Under the pieces are notes generated by a model. The model had not been told where the DNA came from. It did no database searches and saw nothing but the letters and a program-made list of their open reading frames with translations. Shown here piece after piece: positions 43,614 to 52,304 of a DNA stretch of 64,000 bases. The DNA is from an uncultured Aquimarina sp. (GTDB lineage Bacteria > Bacteroidota > Bacteroidia > Flavobacteriales > Flavobacteriaceae), in the NCBI GenBank assembly GCA_947497175.1, contig CANMFM010000003.1, positions 1 to 64,000 of the forward strand, in the 5' to 3' direction. The first letter of the stretch is position 1. The number at the start of each line of letters is the position of its first letter. The position numbers and the translations under genes are program-made.

Positions 43614-46538
43614 TTAATAATCTATTGCCTCATAAATAACTCTTTGTATTTCTGATCTAATGTCATTAGAAATTAACTTACGGTTAGCTGAATCAGGAAA
43701 TGTACGGTTACTTAAAAACACATACACAATTTCTTCTTCCGGATCTGCCCAGGTAAAGGTTCCTGTAAAACCGCTATGCCCAAAACTAGTCATTGAAATA
43801 CATCCGCAAGTAGGCCCTATATCCCCTAATTGTGGTTTATCAAAACCAACTCCGCGACGTACATCTTTATGACAATAATAACATGTATTAAAAGCTTGCA
43901 GTGTTTGACTTTTAAAATATTGTTTCCCTCCATAATACCCGCCATTAAGGTACATCTGCATTATCTTAGCAACATCATTCGCATTAGCAAACAAACCAGC
44001 ATGCCCACCAATACCTCCAAACATAGCTGCTCCCTGATCATGAACATACCCATGAATGATTTCGTTTCTAAAAGCTTTATCATTCTCTGTTGGAACGATT
44101 CTTTTTCTTTTAACCCTTGTAAGAGGTAAATATGAAGTATTGTTTGCTCCTAGAGGTCTATAAAAATGTTGTTGTGTAAGCGCATCTAAAGTATTACCAT
44201 AGTATCTTTCAATATATTCTTTTAATAGATAATAAGGTAAATCGCTATACTTGTAACGCAGTCTTTTCCTCAACTCGCTTTCTTTAATTCTCAACATCAA
44301 AGAATCTCTCATATCACTACGCAAATACAGATTATTTGTAACTTGTATATTGAAATCTTTAGATAAATTGCTTCTGTAGTATTTCTTATCAGGCTTTTGT
44401 GTAATGGTATCTAATGTTTTTAGATAAAATGGAATCCAAGCTCTTAATTTAGCATAATGAGATAGCATAGATCTTAATGTGATGTGCTCTTTATTTGATT
44501 CTTTAAAATCAGGTAACATCTCTCCTATCCTGGTATCTAAAGAAATAATCCCCTTATCCTTTAACTCGATCGTAAGTGGCAAAGTTGCTAAAATTTTTGT
44601 AAGCGATGCCAAATCATAAATATCCGAACCTTTAACTTTACGTATTTTATTATAGGTATGATAGCCATAATTTTTATTGAAAATCACTTTTCCTTTTCTG
44701 GCCACAATTAATTGCAAGCCCGGTGCCATCTTTTCTTTCAGGGTGCGCTCTACAATAGAGTCAATTCTTCTGAGCTTATAAGAATTTATCCCGACACTCT
44801 CTGGCAAACCGTAGGTTAATCTTTTTAACGACCTGGTAGCAATACCTGTTCCTAACGGAAAATCTTTACCCAGACTCACAGGGAGCTTTCCTTTTGACTC
44901 TATTGCCCCAAATAGCAATTGAGCAGACTTTTCCTGAGCAACAATACTATTCTGGTAGGACATTACGATTCCTTCCAAATTAGTAGTCGTTAACATATCT
45001 AACATTGCATAGGGTCGTGCAAATATATTGAGTACAGTAGTATTAAGTCTTGCAATTTCATACAACCAAACCAATTCTTTATCCTTAAATTTGTAAGATG
45101 CCCAGGGAGATGAATCAGAGGTATGAAATCCCACAATTACATAATTATAATCACGTAATTTCTCTATCATTTCACTTAATTGGCTCGCTTTTACCCAATC
45201 TACTTGAGTATATTTACTAAGTTGTTCATAAAACGCTTCTCCGGAGTCATCCCCCATAGATACGTATGCAATTTTTTTAAGATCCAGGTTTTTTATCGGT
45301 AGTGTTGCTCTGGCATTTTTTAGAATAGTTAAAGAATTCTCTACCAAATCATGATGTAATAGTTCATTTTTTATACTATTCAGTTCTTCAAATAGATATT
45401 CTGTTGCTACCGGTTTGTACTTATTGAGACCTGCCTTATATTTTGCCAATAAAATTTTTCGAACAGAGTGAGCCAAACGTTCTTCAGTTATCATACCAGA
45501 ATAGTAGGCTGAAATTATTTTTTGAGAAGCTAACGGAACATCTTCAGAAATTAATAGCACATCATTTCCCGCTAAAAATGCGGCTAAGTCAATCTCTCCC
45601 GGATCTTTAAAATCAGAAGCTCCTTTCATATTTAATGCATCTGTAAAAATTAAGCCGCCAAACCCCAGGCTATCCTTTAATATATCGGTAACTACATTTT
45701 TTGAAATTGAAGAAGGATATCCCGATCTGGGCTCTAAACTTGGTATGTTAAGATGAGCAACCATAACACTAGACAATCCTTGATCGATAAGCTTACGATA
45801 GGGATACAACTCTATACTATCAATACGTTGCGCATTAAAATTAATTGTCGGAAGCGTTTTATGAGAATCACTATCAGTATCACCATGGCCAGGAAAGTGT
45901 TTTGCACTTGCCAAAACTCCTTCTTTTTGCATTCCTTTCATAAAAGCTAAGGCTTTTTGAGTTACCATTTCTTTGTCTTCACCAAAAGAACGATTACCTA
46001 TAATTGGGTTTTTAGGATTGGTATTAATATCTACTACCGGTGCAAAATTGATGTGCACTCCTAGTCGCTTACAATGTCTTGCGATCTGCCTGCCCGTTTC
46101 TTCTATCAAATTATTATCTTGTATTGCTCCTAAAGTCATATTCCAGGGAAAAGCTTGAGTAGAATCCAGTCGCATTGCTAACCCCCATTCTGCATCCATA
46201 CCGATTAAGAGGGGGATTTTTGATTTTTCCTGAAATTCGTTATTTAGTTTAGCTTGACGTCCAGGCCCTCCTTTAGAAAATATAACCCCTCCAATATGAT
46301 ATTCTTCGATGAGCTGTTTTATTTTATCGGTTTCCTTTTTAGGTTTTGAAGAAAATATATCAACCATAAAGAGTTGACCTACTTTTTCTTTTAGCGTCAT
46401 TTTACTATAAATACTGTCTACCCAACGTTTTTGAGCATCATATTCTTCTACAAGCAAAGGGTTTTGTTGCTGGCCGTAAAGACTAAAATTTATAAGAACT
46501 ATGATTAAGGATATATACTTTTTAATTATGTGCCACAC
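43614..46538 (-). CDS. Exported GH3 beta-N-acetylhexosaminidase fused to a serine beta-lactamase-like domain
   Basis: 974 residues. The start is a GTG at 46538 giving a signal peptide (KKYISLIIVLINFSLYG). The N-terminal half (about 30-580) is a NagZ-type GH3 enzyme: KHFPGHGDTDSDSH at 213-226 and the nucleophile Asp300 in FTDALNMKGAS, plus a GH3 C-terminal domain. The C-terminal half (about 590-974) is a class C beta-lactamase/penicillin-binding fold with SLTK (Ser-x-x-Lys), YSD, and HSGFTGT. Together this suggests peptidoglycan turnover in the periplasm, one domain removing GlcNAc and the other cutting or binding a peptide. This architecture is known in Bacteroidetes. It follows the 161-residue gene at 7 bases. 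Confidence 0.94.
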   Translation of the reverse strand: MWHIIKKYISLIIVLINFSLYGQQQNPLLVEEYDAQKRWVDSIYSKMTLKEKVGQLFMVDIFSSKPKKETDKIKQLIEEYHIGGVIFSKGGPGRQAKLNNEFQEKSKIPLLIGMDAEWGLAMRLDSTQAFPWNMTLGAIQDNNLIEETGRQIARHCKRLGVHINFAPVVDINTNPKNPIIGNRSFGEDKEMVTQKALAFMKGMQKEGVLASAKHFPGHGDTDSDSHKTLPTINFNAQRIDSIELYPYRKLIDQGLSSVMVAHLNIPSLEPRSGYPSSISKNVVTDILKDSLGFGGLIFTDALNMKGASDFKDPGEIDLAAFLAGNDVLLISEDVPLASQKIISAYYSGMITEERLAHSVRKILLAKYKAGLNKYKPVATEYLFEELNSIKNELLHHDLVENSLTILKNARATLPIKNLDLKKIAYVSMGDDSGEAFYEQLSKYTQVDWVKASQLSEMIEKLRDYNYVIVGFHTSDSSPWASYKFKDKELVWLYEIARLNTTVLNIFARPYAMLDMLTTTNLEGIVMSYQNSIVAQEKSAQLLFGAIESKGKLPVSLGKDFPLGTGIATRSLKRLTYGLPESVGINSYKLRRIDSIVERTLKEKMAPGLQLIVARKGKVIFNKNYGYHTYNKIRKVKGSDIYDLASLTKILATLPLTIELKDKGIISLDTRIGEMLPDFKESNKEHITLRSMLSHYAKLRAWIPFYLKTLDTITQKPDKKYYRSNLSKDFNIQVTNNLYLRSDMRDSLMLRIKESELRKRLRYKYSDLPYYLLKEYIERYYGNTLDALTQQHFYRPLGANNTSYLPLTRVKRKRIVPTENDKAFRNEIIHGYVHDQGAAMFGGIGGHAGLFANANDVAKIMQMYLNGGYYGGKQYFKSQTLQAFNTCYYCHKDVRRGVGFDKPQLGDIGPTCGCISMTSFGHSGFTGTFTWADPEEEIVYVFLSNRTFPDSANRKLISNDIRSEIQRVIYEAIDY

Positions 46539-46545
46539 AAAAATC

Positions 46546-47031
46546 TTAATTTAAAAAACGGTTATGCCAACTATCTCTTGCGGGTACTTCCCAATTGGTA
46601 CGATATTCGGCAATATTAGTCACCAGGTTATTGAAAACAATAGTATTTGGGGATACTGATCTGTTTTTTGCCATTTTCTTAAAGTCGGCCAATGGTTTAT
46701 AGGCCACAAAATCTCCTTGCTTAAAAGAAACATTCATTTTATCCATTAGGTCAACATTATAGGCTTTCTCCAATTCCTGAATAAAATGAACTGATGCATC
46801 AATTGAACATCCTGTAGCAGTATTCATGCCCTGATCTAGACCAATGGTTATAAATCTTTTATATTTAATATCATATCCAGCTTTTAAGTCTGCACCATGC
46901 GCTGTCCATTGTGCTATAAACCGGTCCAATTTCTGTGTAATTTCTTCTAACTCATCTACAGAAAATGACCTGTTAGCTTGATAAATCCATACTCTGGAGG
47001 TTTCGGGAAGGTCATTAAAATCTACCAACAT
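46546..47031 (-). CDS. Conserved flavobacterial protein, hypothetical
   Basis: 161 residues, cytoplasmic. It starts LVDFNDLPETSRVWIYQANR, followed by SFSVDELEEITQKLDRFIAQ, then WTAHGADLKAGYDIKYKRFI, and includes a conserved ATGCSIDASVHFIQELEKAY. Homologues are often labelled ABC transporter ATPase, but no Walker A or ABC signature is present, so that name is unsupported. The Cys/His-containing core (GCSIDASVHF) might be catalytic. It precedes the GH3 fusion by 7 bases and follows the Fe-S protein gene by about 120. Confidence 0.85.
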   Translation of the reverse strand: MLVDFNDLPETSRVWIYQANRSFSVDELEEITQKLDRFIAQWTAHGADLKAGYDIKYKRFITIGLDQGMNTATGCSIDASVHFIQELEKAYNVDLMDKMNVSFKQGDFVAYKPLADFKKMAKNRSVSPNTIVFNNLVTNIAEYRTNWEVPARDSWHNRFLN

Positions 47032-47152
47032 TATCTATCTTTTTTACTTTTTACTAAAATAACAAAAACTATCTCTATTCTCTTACATAAAAAAGAGTTA
47101 ATATGAACAACATATTAACTCTAATTAAATTGTATATATAACTAAGAAAAAT

Positions 47153-47944
47153 TTATAAGTCCTGGGCATTAGCAATTAACTCTGCCACATCAAGCACCTC
47201 GATACTATCTTCTTTTTCTTTATTCTTTACACCATCAGTCATCATTGTATTACAAAAAGGGCATCCTGCAGCAATAATATCTGGTTTAGTCTCTAGAGCA
47301 TCTTCAGTTCTTTCAATATTGACATCTTTATTTCCTGGTTCTGGTTCTTTAAACATTTGCGCCCCTCCTGCTCCACAACACAAACCATTCCGCTTACATC
47401 GTTTCATCTCGATGAGCTCAACTTCTAATTTTTTAAGCAAATCTCTGGGAGCTTCATACACATCATTAGCTCTACCCAAGTAACAAGGATCATGAAAAGT
47501 AATTCGTTTCCCCTTAAATTTCCCTCCTTCAACAGTTAATCTCCCTTCATCTAAAAGAGACTTCAGAAACTGTGTATGATGCATCACTTCGTAGTCTCCT
47601 CCTAAAGCAGGATATTCATTTTTCAGGGTATTAAAACAGTGGGGGCATGCTGTAACGACTTTTTTGATTTCATAGGCATTCATTACTTCAATATTAGTAA
47701 CTGCCTGCATCTGAAACAAAAACTCATTACCTGCTCTTTTAGCCGGGTCGCCTGTACAACTCTCTTCTGTTCCTAATACAGCAAAGTCTACATTGGCATT
47801 ATGCAGAAGCTTTACAAAAGCTTTTGTTATCTTTTTAGCTCTATCATCAAAACTACCAGCACAACCTACCCAAAATAATACTTCAGGTTTTTTACCTTCA
47901 GCCATATACTCTGCCATTGTCGGCACCTTTACTGTTTCGCTCAT
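47153..47944 (-). CDS. Heterodisulfide reductase B-like / CCG-domain Fe-S protein
   Basis: 263 residues. Two CCG domains can be traced: WVGCAGSFDDR, SCTGDPAKR, and CPHCFNTLKNEYP in the N-terminal half; DPCYLGRANDVYE, NGLCCGAGGAQMF, and GCPFCNTMMTDG in the C-terminal half. The second has the intact Cx(n)CCGx(n)CxxC pattern for a non-cubane 4Fe-4S cluster, as in HdrB, LutA and GlpC/GlcF. It probably pairs with the membrane Fe-S protein at 48510-49829. The electron donor and acceptor are not evident. Confidence 0.92.
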   Translation of the reverse strand: MSETVKVPTMAEYMAEGKKPEVLFWVGCAGSFDDRAKKITKAFVKLLHNANVDFAVLGTEESCTGDPAKRAGNEFLFQMQAVTNIEVMNAYEIKKVVTACPHCFNTLKNEYPALGGDYEVMHHTQFLKSLLDEGRLTVEGGKFKGKRITFHDPCYLGRANDVYEAPRDLLKKLEVELIEMKRCKRNGLCCGAGGAQMFKEPEPGNKDVNIERTEDALETKPDIIAAGCPFCNTMMTDGVKNKEKEDSIEVLDVAELIANAQDL

Positions 47945-48004
47945 ATGTGTATTTTTTATAATTCTTAGTATATATTCTAAGGTCTTTAAAATATAACCTT
48001 CTTA

Positions 48005-48451
48005 TTAATCGTGCTTACCATCATCAAAAACTTCGATAGTTACCACTCTTTCTACCAATTCTGTAAATTTACCGGTATAGCGGGTGGCTTTAACCAAGTG
48101 GTTATCAATCCAATGATAATTTCCTCCTCTTGGTTTTCCCATTAATAGGCTATGATATTTAAAACCGTGTTTTTTTAACCAGTTTTCGGTTACCTCTCTA
48201 TGGTCTTCTGTTCTTGATGTAAAGAAACATATTATATGTCCTTCATCAAACCATTTATTTAATGTAGCTAAAGCATCAGGAAATGGCTCACAAGTTACCA
48301 TACGTTCTGGCTCTTCATTAGGGACATCATCGGTAATTGTACCATCAATATCAATTAGGTAATTTTTAATACCTTCGGGCAGTACAGGACTTATATGCTC
48401 TCCCGCTTCTACCTTGTCGTGCAATAATTTTTCTACTTCTTCCTTCTTCAT
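48005..48451 (-). CDS. HAD-superfamily phosphatase-like protein
   Basis: 148 residues. The DxDxT nucleophile motif is present in NYLIDIDGTITDDVP, motif II as FFTSRTEDH, and motif III near KPRGGNYHWIDNH. Homologues have been labelled phosphoheptose isomerase, but the motif pattern is that of a small HAD hydrolase without a cap. Its target is unknown. It sits between the two Fe-S genes on the same strand, an arrangement I think is conserved among relatives. Confidence 0.9.
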   Translation of the reverse strand: MKKEEVEKLLHDKVEAGEHISPVLPEGIKNYLIDIDGTITDDVPNEEPERMVTCEPFPDALATLNKWFDEGHIICFFTSRTEDHREVTENWLKKHGFKYHSLLMGKPRGGNYHWIDNHLVKATRYTGKFTELVERVVTIEVFDDGKHD

Positions 48452-48509
48452 AACTTTTGTGTTCTCTTAATTTTAAAGGTTTATTTGGTTAATTTTTGGT
48501 TTCTTTTAT

Positions 48510-49829
48510 CTACTCATTACTCCAGTTTACTCTATCCATCTGGTTAAATGGCCATGGAGCTCCATTATTTTCTATATTAGACATCATATTATTTAAGTCT
48601 GACGGCGCAGCACTTTGCTCCATAACTAAATATCTTCTCATATCCATTATTATCGATAATGGATTGATACTTACAGGACAAGCTTCTACGCATGCATTAC
48701 AACTTGTACATGCCCATAATTCTTCCGGCGTAATATAATCGTTCAATAATTTTTTCCCATCATCTACAAAACTACCATTCTTATCGATGTTGTCTCCCAC
48801 TTCTTTCAGACGATCTCTGGTATCCATCATGATTTTACGAGGTGAAAGTTTCTTTCCTGTCTGGTTTGCAGGGCACTCGCTGGTACAACGACCACACTCT
48901 GTACAGGTATAAGCATTAAGTAATTGTGCCCAATTGAGATCTGTTACATCTAAGGCTCCAAATGTTGAAGGCTCTGTTTCGGCTTCATCTTCGGCAGGAG
49001 CGGCAAACGGATCAGCATTTGGATCCATCATGAGCATAACTTCGCTGGTTACAGCATCAAGATTGTCTAATTTTCCTTTAGGATTAAGATCTCCATAATA
49101 GGTGTTAGGAAAAGCTAATAGAATATGTAAATGCTTTGAAAAATACAAATAATTTAAAAATACTAAGATTCCTAAAATGTGCAACCACCAAGCTGATCTT
49201 TCAAGCAATAGTAAACTTCCTTCAGACATTCCGTTAAAAAGAGGTGATATAAATTGACTCACAGGGTATGCTCCCGCTTTGATATAATGATCAGCTCCTA
49301 ACTCTTGTAATTGTAAATCAGCGGCATTCATAGTTAAAAATAGCGTCATTAAAACAACTTCAAAATATAAAATGATATTTCCATCGTTTTTGGGCCAGCC
49401 TTTTAACGTTTTAAAACGTTTTATATTGATCACATTACGTCGAATCCAAAAAAGGATTACGCTAACCAGAACCAGTAATGCCAAAATTTCAAAAGAACCT
49501 ATTAAAAAATCATAAAAACTTCCTAGAGGAGCAAATATTCTATGTGTTCCAAAAATACCATCGATTATGATTTCCAGAACTTCGATATTGATTATAATAA
49601 AACCTAAATACACTATAATATGTAATATTCCTGCCACGGGGCGTCTTACCATTTTAGATTGCCCTAAGGCAATCATAGCCATATTCTTGAATCTTTGCCC
49701 TTTATTATCAGAACGATCAACATCAGTACCAAGACGAATATTACGAATAACTTTTCGAATGTTTTTTGTAAAATATCCAATACCGGCTACTAAGGCAATT
49801 ACAAATAGGATATTAGGTATATATTGCAT
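48510..49829 (-). CDS. Membrane Fe-S protein, HdrC/DsrK-like with transmembrane helices
   Basis: 439 residues. The first 260 residues hold about five membrane helices (IPNILFVIALVAGIGYF, GILHIIVYLGFIIINIEVLE, and others), and the C-terminal part is a dicluster ferredoxin: CTECGRCTSECPANQTGKKL at about 313-332 and CTSCNACVEACPVSINP at about 375-391. This plan, a heme-b-like or quinone-linked membrane domain plus 2[4Fe-4S], suggests transfer of electrons between a membrane carrier and the CCG protein encoded just downstream. No heme ligands can be assigned with certainty. Confidence 0.92.
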   Translation of the reverse strand: MQYIPNILFVIALVAGIGYFTKNIRKVIRNIRLGTDVDRSDNKGQRFKNMAMIALGQSKMVRRPVAGILHIIVYLGFIIINIEVLEIIIDGIFGTHRIFAPLGSFYDFLIGSFEILALLVLVSVILFWIRRNVINIKRFKTLKGWPKNDGNIILYFEVVLMTLFLTMNAADLQLQELGADHYIKAGAYPVSQFISPLFNGMSEGSLLLLERSAWWLHILGILVFLNYLYFSKHLHILLAFPNTYYGDLNPKGKLDNLDAVTSEVMLMMDPNADPFAAPAEDEAETEPSTFGALDVTDLNWAQLLNAYTCTECGRCTSECPANQTGKKLSPRKIMMDTRDRLKEVGDNIDKNGSFVDDGKKLLNDYITPEELWACTSCNACVEACPVSINPLSIIMDMRRYLVMEQSAAPSDLNNMMSNIENNGAPWPFNQMDRVNWSNE

Positions 49830-49835
49830 AATCTA

Positions 49836-50786
49836 TTATTTTATTGAGTCTGTTGGTTTTTCGTATGGTTTATTTTTTCTTCCAAAAACAGATAAGTGAA
49901 CGTATCGTTTTGGATTTAATCTTAGATCCTGAAGTAATAATTCTAACTGTTTACTGGTTTGCTCAAGATTCTCATATAACTTGTCATCTTTTAGCAACTT
50001 GCCAGCAGTACCTTTTCCTGCATTAAGGTCATTGGATATCTTTTCAAAATTAGCCAATACAATTTCTAGTTCTTTCCCTATTTTCTTAACATTAATTTGA
50101 CCCAAAGAATCTGATACTTTATTAAGTTTAGTAGAGATTTCGTCTACGTTAGAAAAAGCACTATTCAATTTGCCTTCATTATTTGCTAATAAATTATTTA
50201 ATCTGATGGATGTACCTTTAAATTGTTTTACACTGATACTTAGATCTTTAAAAATCGAGTTTAAATTATTTTGATTATCTACATTCAAAATTCCATTAAC
50301 CGAAGTTAACAATGTATCTGCATCTGTGATCGCTGCCTCTAATTTTGCCTGCAAAGGAGTTAATTTGTCATTGACCAACTCCAGAAGACCAGGTTCTATC
50401 CTACCTGGCAGAGTGTCACCATCTTTAGCTTCCAGACCTTTTTCATATTTAGGAATAACCGCAAGCGATTTACCTCCAATTAGTCCTCCACCATAGACCT
50501 TGGCTAAACTATTTTTTGAAAAAGCGAAATCACTGTCTACATTAAACTCTACCACAAGGTTTCCTTCGGTATCTGCAAATCGGATTGCGACTACTTGTCC
50601 AACCACTAAACCATTAATAGTAACGGGTGATGATGGAATAAGCCCTTCGACATTATCATATACCGCATATAGGGTCTTGTCGTTTTCAAGTAGGTTTCTC
50701 CCCTTTAAAAAACTATATCCAAAAATTAAAAGTGCAATTGCACAAATAGCAAGGATTCCTGTCTTAACTTCTCGAGTAAATTTCAA
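49836..50786 (-). CDS. MlaD-family lipid-transport protein
   Basis: 316 residues. One N-terminal membrane helix ([20 protein letters not shown]) is followed by the MCE/MlaD domain (LYAVYDNVEGLIPSSPVTIN, GLVVGQVVAIRF, GGGLIGGKSLAVIP) and a long helical C-terminal region (about residues 145-290) with coiled-coil character. MlaD proteins bind phospholipids and, with MlaE/MlaF, move them between the membranes. No permease or ATPase gene is next to it. The start is a TTG at 50786, since the first ATG would lie well inside the domain. Confidence 0.93.
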   Translation of the reverse strand: MKFTREVKTGILAICAIALLIFGYSFLKGRNLLENDKTLYAVYDNVEGLIPSSPVTINGLVVGQVVAIRFADTEGNLVVEFNVDSDFAFSKNSLAKVYGGGLIGGKSLAVIPKYEKGLEAKDGDTLPGRIEPGLLELVNDKLTPLQAKLEAAITDADTLLTSVNGILNVDNQNNLNSIFKDLSISVKQFKGTSIRLNNLLANNEGKLNSAFSNVDEISTKLNKVSDSLGQINVKKIGKELEIVLANFEKISNDLNAGKGTAGKLLKDDKLYENLEQTSKQLELLLQDLRLNPKRYVHLSVFGRKNKPYEKPTDSIK

Positions 50787-50873
50787 AATAGCTTAAATTT
50801 TAAGACACAAATTTAGAATAAAAAATACATATCTACTGATTATTCTTTAACGAATTGTCAGTATTTATTTAGA

Positions 50874-52004
50874 TTAATTCGAAGAAGTGTTAGCTTTTAG
50901 AGCTTCTGTTAAAGGAATTAATTCATTATTGCGAAAAGCAACAACGAAACTGGAATCAAATCCTTTGCCTACTGCAATTTCCTTTAACTCTTGTATTAAT
51001 GTATAGTTAGGCGTACTTCCGAAGAAATATTTGTATAAATCTCCAGTTTTGATTTTTGATAATTGATCCAAGCCATTAAAGTTAAATGACTGAAGTTCTA
51101 TATCTGTTGAACCTGCTGCAATTTGGACCTTAAAAATAATATCTTCATAGACCTTATCTCCTTCTATCTTAGCAGTAACGTTACCAGCCTCTTGAGGTGT
51201 TTCAGGTTTTGGAACATAGTAAATAGCATCAAGACTTTCTTTATAATCTATAATAGAGGTTGTAATCGACTTTGCCATATCGTCTTGTCCTTTTTTAGAA
51301 TTAAGGTATTTTCCTTCGCTATTATTGGTAAGAAAACCAAGCTCAATGAGTACGCTTGGCATATACGTTTGATGTAGTACAACAAAACCGGCTTGTTTTA
51401 CTCCTCTACTTTTTCTTTCTAATGCTTTTTTAAATCTATTTTGAACAAAACTTGCCAGGGTAAGACTTTGATCCAGGTACTCTTCTTGCATTAATGTTAA
51501 TCCAATAATAGATTCTGGAGAATTTGGATCAAAACCATCATAATTAGCTTCATAATTATCCTCTAACAGAATTACAGAGTTTTCATTTTTAGCTACATTA
51601 AAGTTTTCATCATTAGCATGAAGTCCCAAAACGAAGGTTTCGGTACCGTAGGCTTGAGATCTATGAGAATTACAATGCACAGATACGAATAAGTCTGCAT
51701 TAGCCTTGTTGGCTATTCGTCCTCTCTCATGCAATTCAATAAATTCATCTGTTTTTCGGGTATATACCACTTTAAATCTTGGATCTTTCTCTAAAATTTC
51801 ACCAACGGATAACACTACATTAAGTGCTATTTCTTTCTCTTTATAACCATTTCCTCTATTACCAGAATCATGTCCTCCATGTCCTGCGTCTAAAACAACT
51901 ACAAACTTCTCTTTTTCTTGTGAAAAAGCAGAAGTAGTAAGTGCAGAAATTAAAAAAAATAAGGCTGCAAAGAAAATACTATATCTAATACTCCGTCTTC
52001 TCAT
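50874..52004 (-). CDS. N-acetylmuramoyl-L-alanine amidase, zinc type
   Basis: 376 residues from the ATG at 52004 (MRRRSIRYSIFFAALFFLIS, a signal peptide). The frame runs on 19 codons upstream, but that would precede the signal. An Amidase_3 domain (about 35-260) has the zinc ligands: His in LDAGHGGHDSG, Glu in YKEKEIAL, His in VSVHCNSH, and the catalytic Glu in VLIELGFLTN. A C-terminal segment of about 110 residues resembles a SPOR-like domain (IIFKVQIAAGSTDIELQSF, and DLYKYFFGSTPNYTLIQELK), which fits septal peptidoglycan binding. The gene is divergent from lptD. Confidence 0.95.
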   Translation of the reverse strand: MRRRSIRYSIFFAALFFLISALTTSAFSQEKEKFVVVLDAGHGGHDSGNRGNGYKEKEIALNVVLSVGEILEKDPRFKVVYTRKTDEFIELHERGRIANKANADLFVSVHCNSHRSQAYGTETFVLGLHANDENFNVAKNENSVILLEDNYEANYDGFDPNSPESIIGLTLMQEEYLDQSLTLASFVQNRFKKALERKSRGVKQAGFVVLHQTYMPSVLIELGFLTNNSEGKYLNSKKGQDDMAKSITTSIIDYKESLDAIYYVPKPETPQEAGNVTAKIEGDKVYEDIIFKVQIAAGSTDIELQSFNFNGLDQLSKIKTGDLYKYFFGSTPNYTLIQELKEIAVGKGFDSSFVVAFRNNELIPLTEALKANTSSN

Positions 52005-52296
52005 GTGTTTGTTCAATTTTTCTCCAATGGTTATTTCGTAATTCCTTACTGTATGTAACAATTCATATTTTTTTAAGTTTACTAATTATAGTAAACGATA
52101 AGCGTTAGTAAATAATATAACGGCTATTTTGAAACATTCTTAACATGTTTCCGTATTTAATAATACCTTAAAATCAGAAAGATTATGATTTATAAAACAA
52201 ATACACACTCTCTTAGTTTAAATGGCTTTAGAGTTATACCACCAATATATTTTTTTATTTTTTTATCAATTGCAATCTAAGCACAAAAAATATATG

Positions 52297-52304
52297 TAAT
52301 TTTG
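52297..52304 (+). promoter_or_regulatory. TAnnTTTG match overlapping the proposed lptD start
   Basis: TAATTTTG fits the -7 consensus but ends on the TTG used as start codon at 52302. If it is a real promoter, translation must begin later, for example at the TTG at 52353. No TTTG sits 19-20 bases upstream, so the match may be chance. Confidence 0.25.

Noticed and set aside
46546-47031. ABC transporter ATPase
   Set aside because: There is no Walker A, Walker B or ABC signature in the 161 residues. The label is probably an inherited database error.
48005-48451. Phosphoheptose isomerase
   Set aside because: The DxDxT nucleophile motif and motif II show a HAD-type fold; no SIS domain is present.
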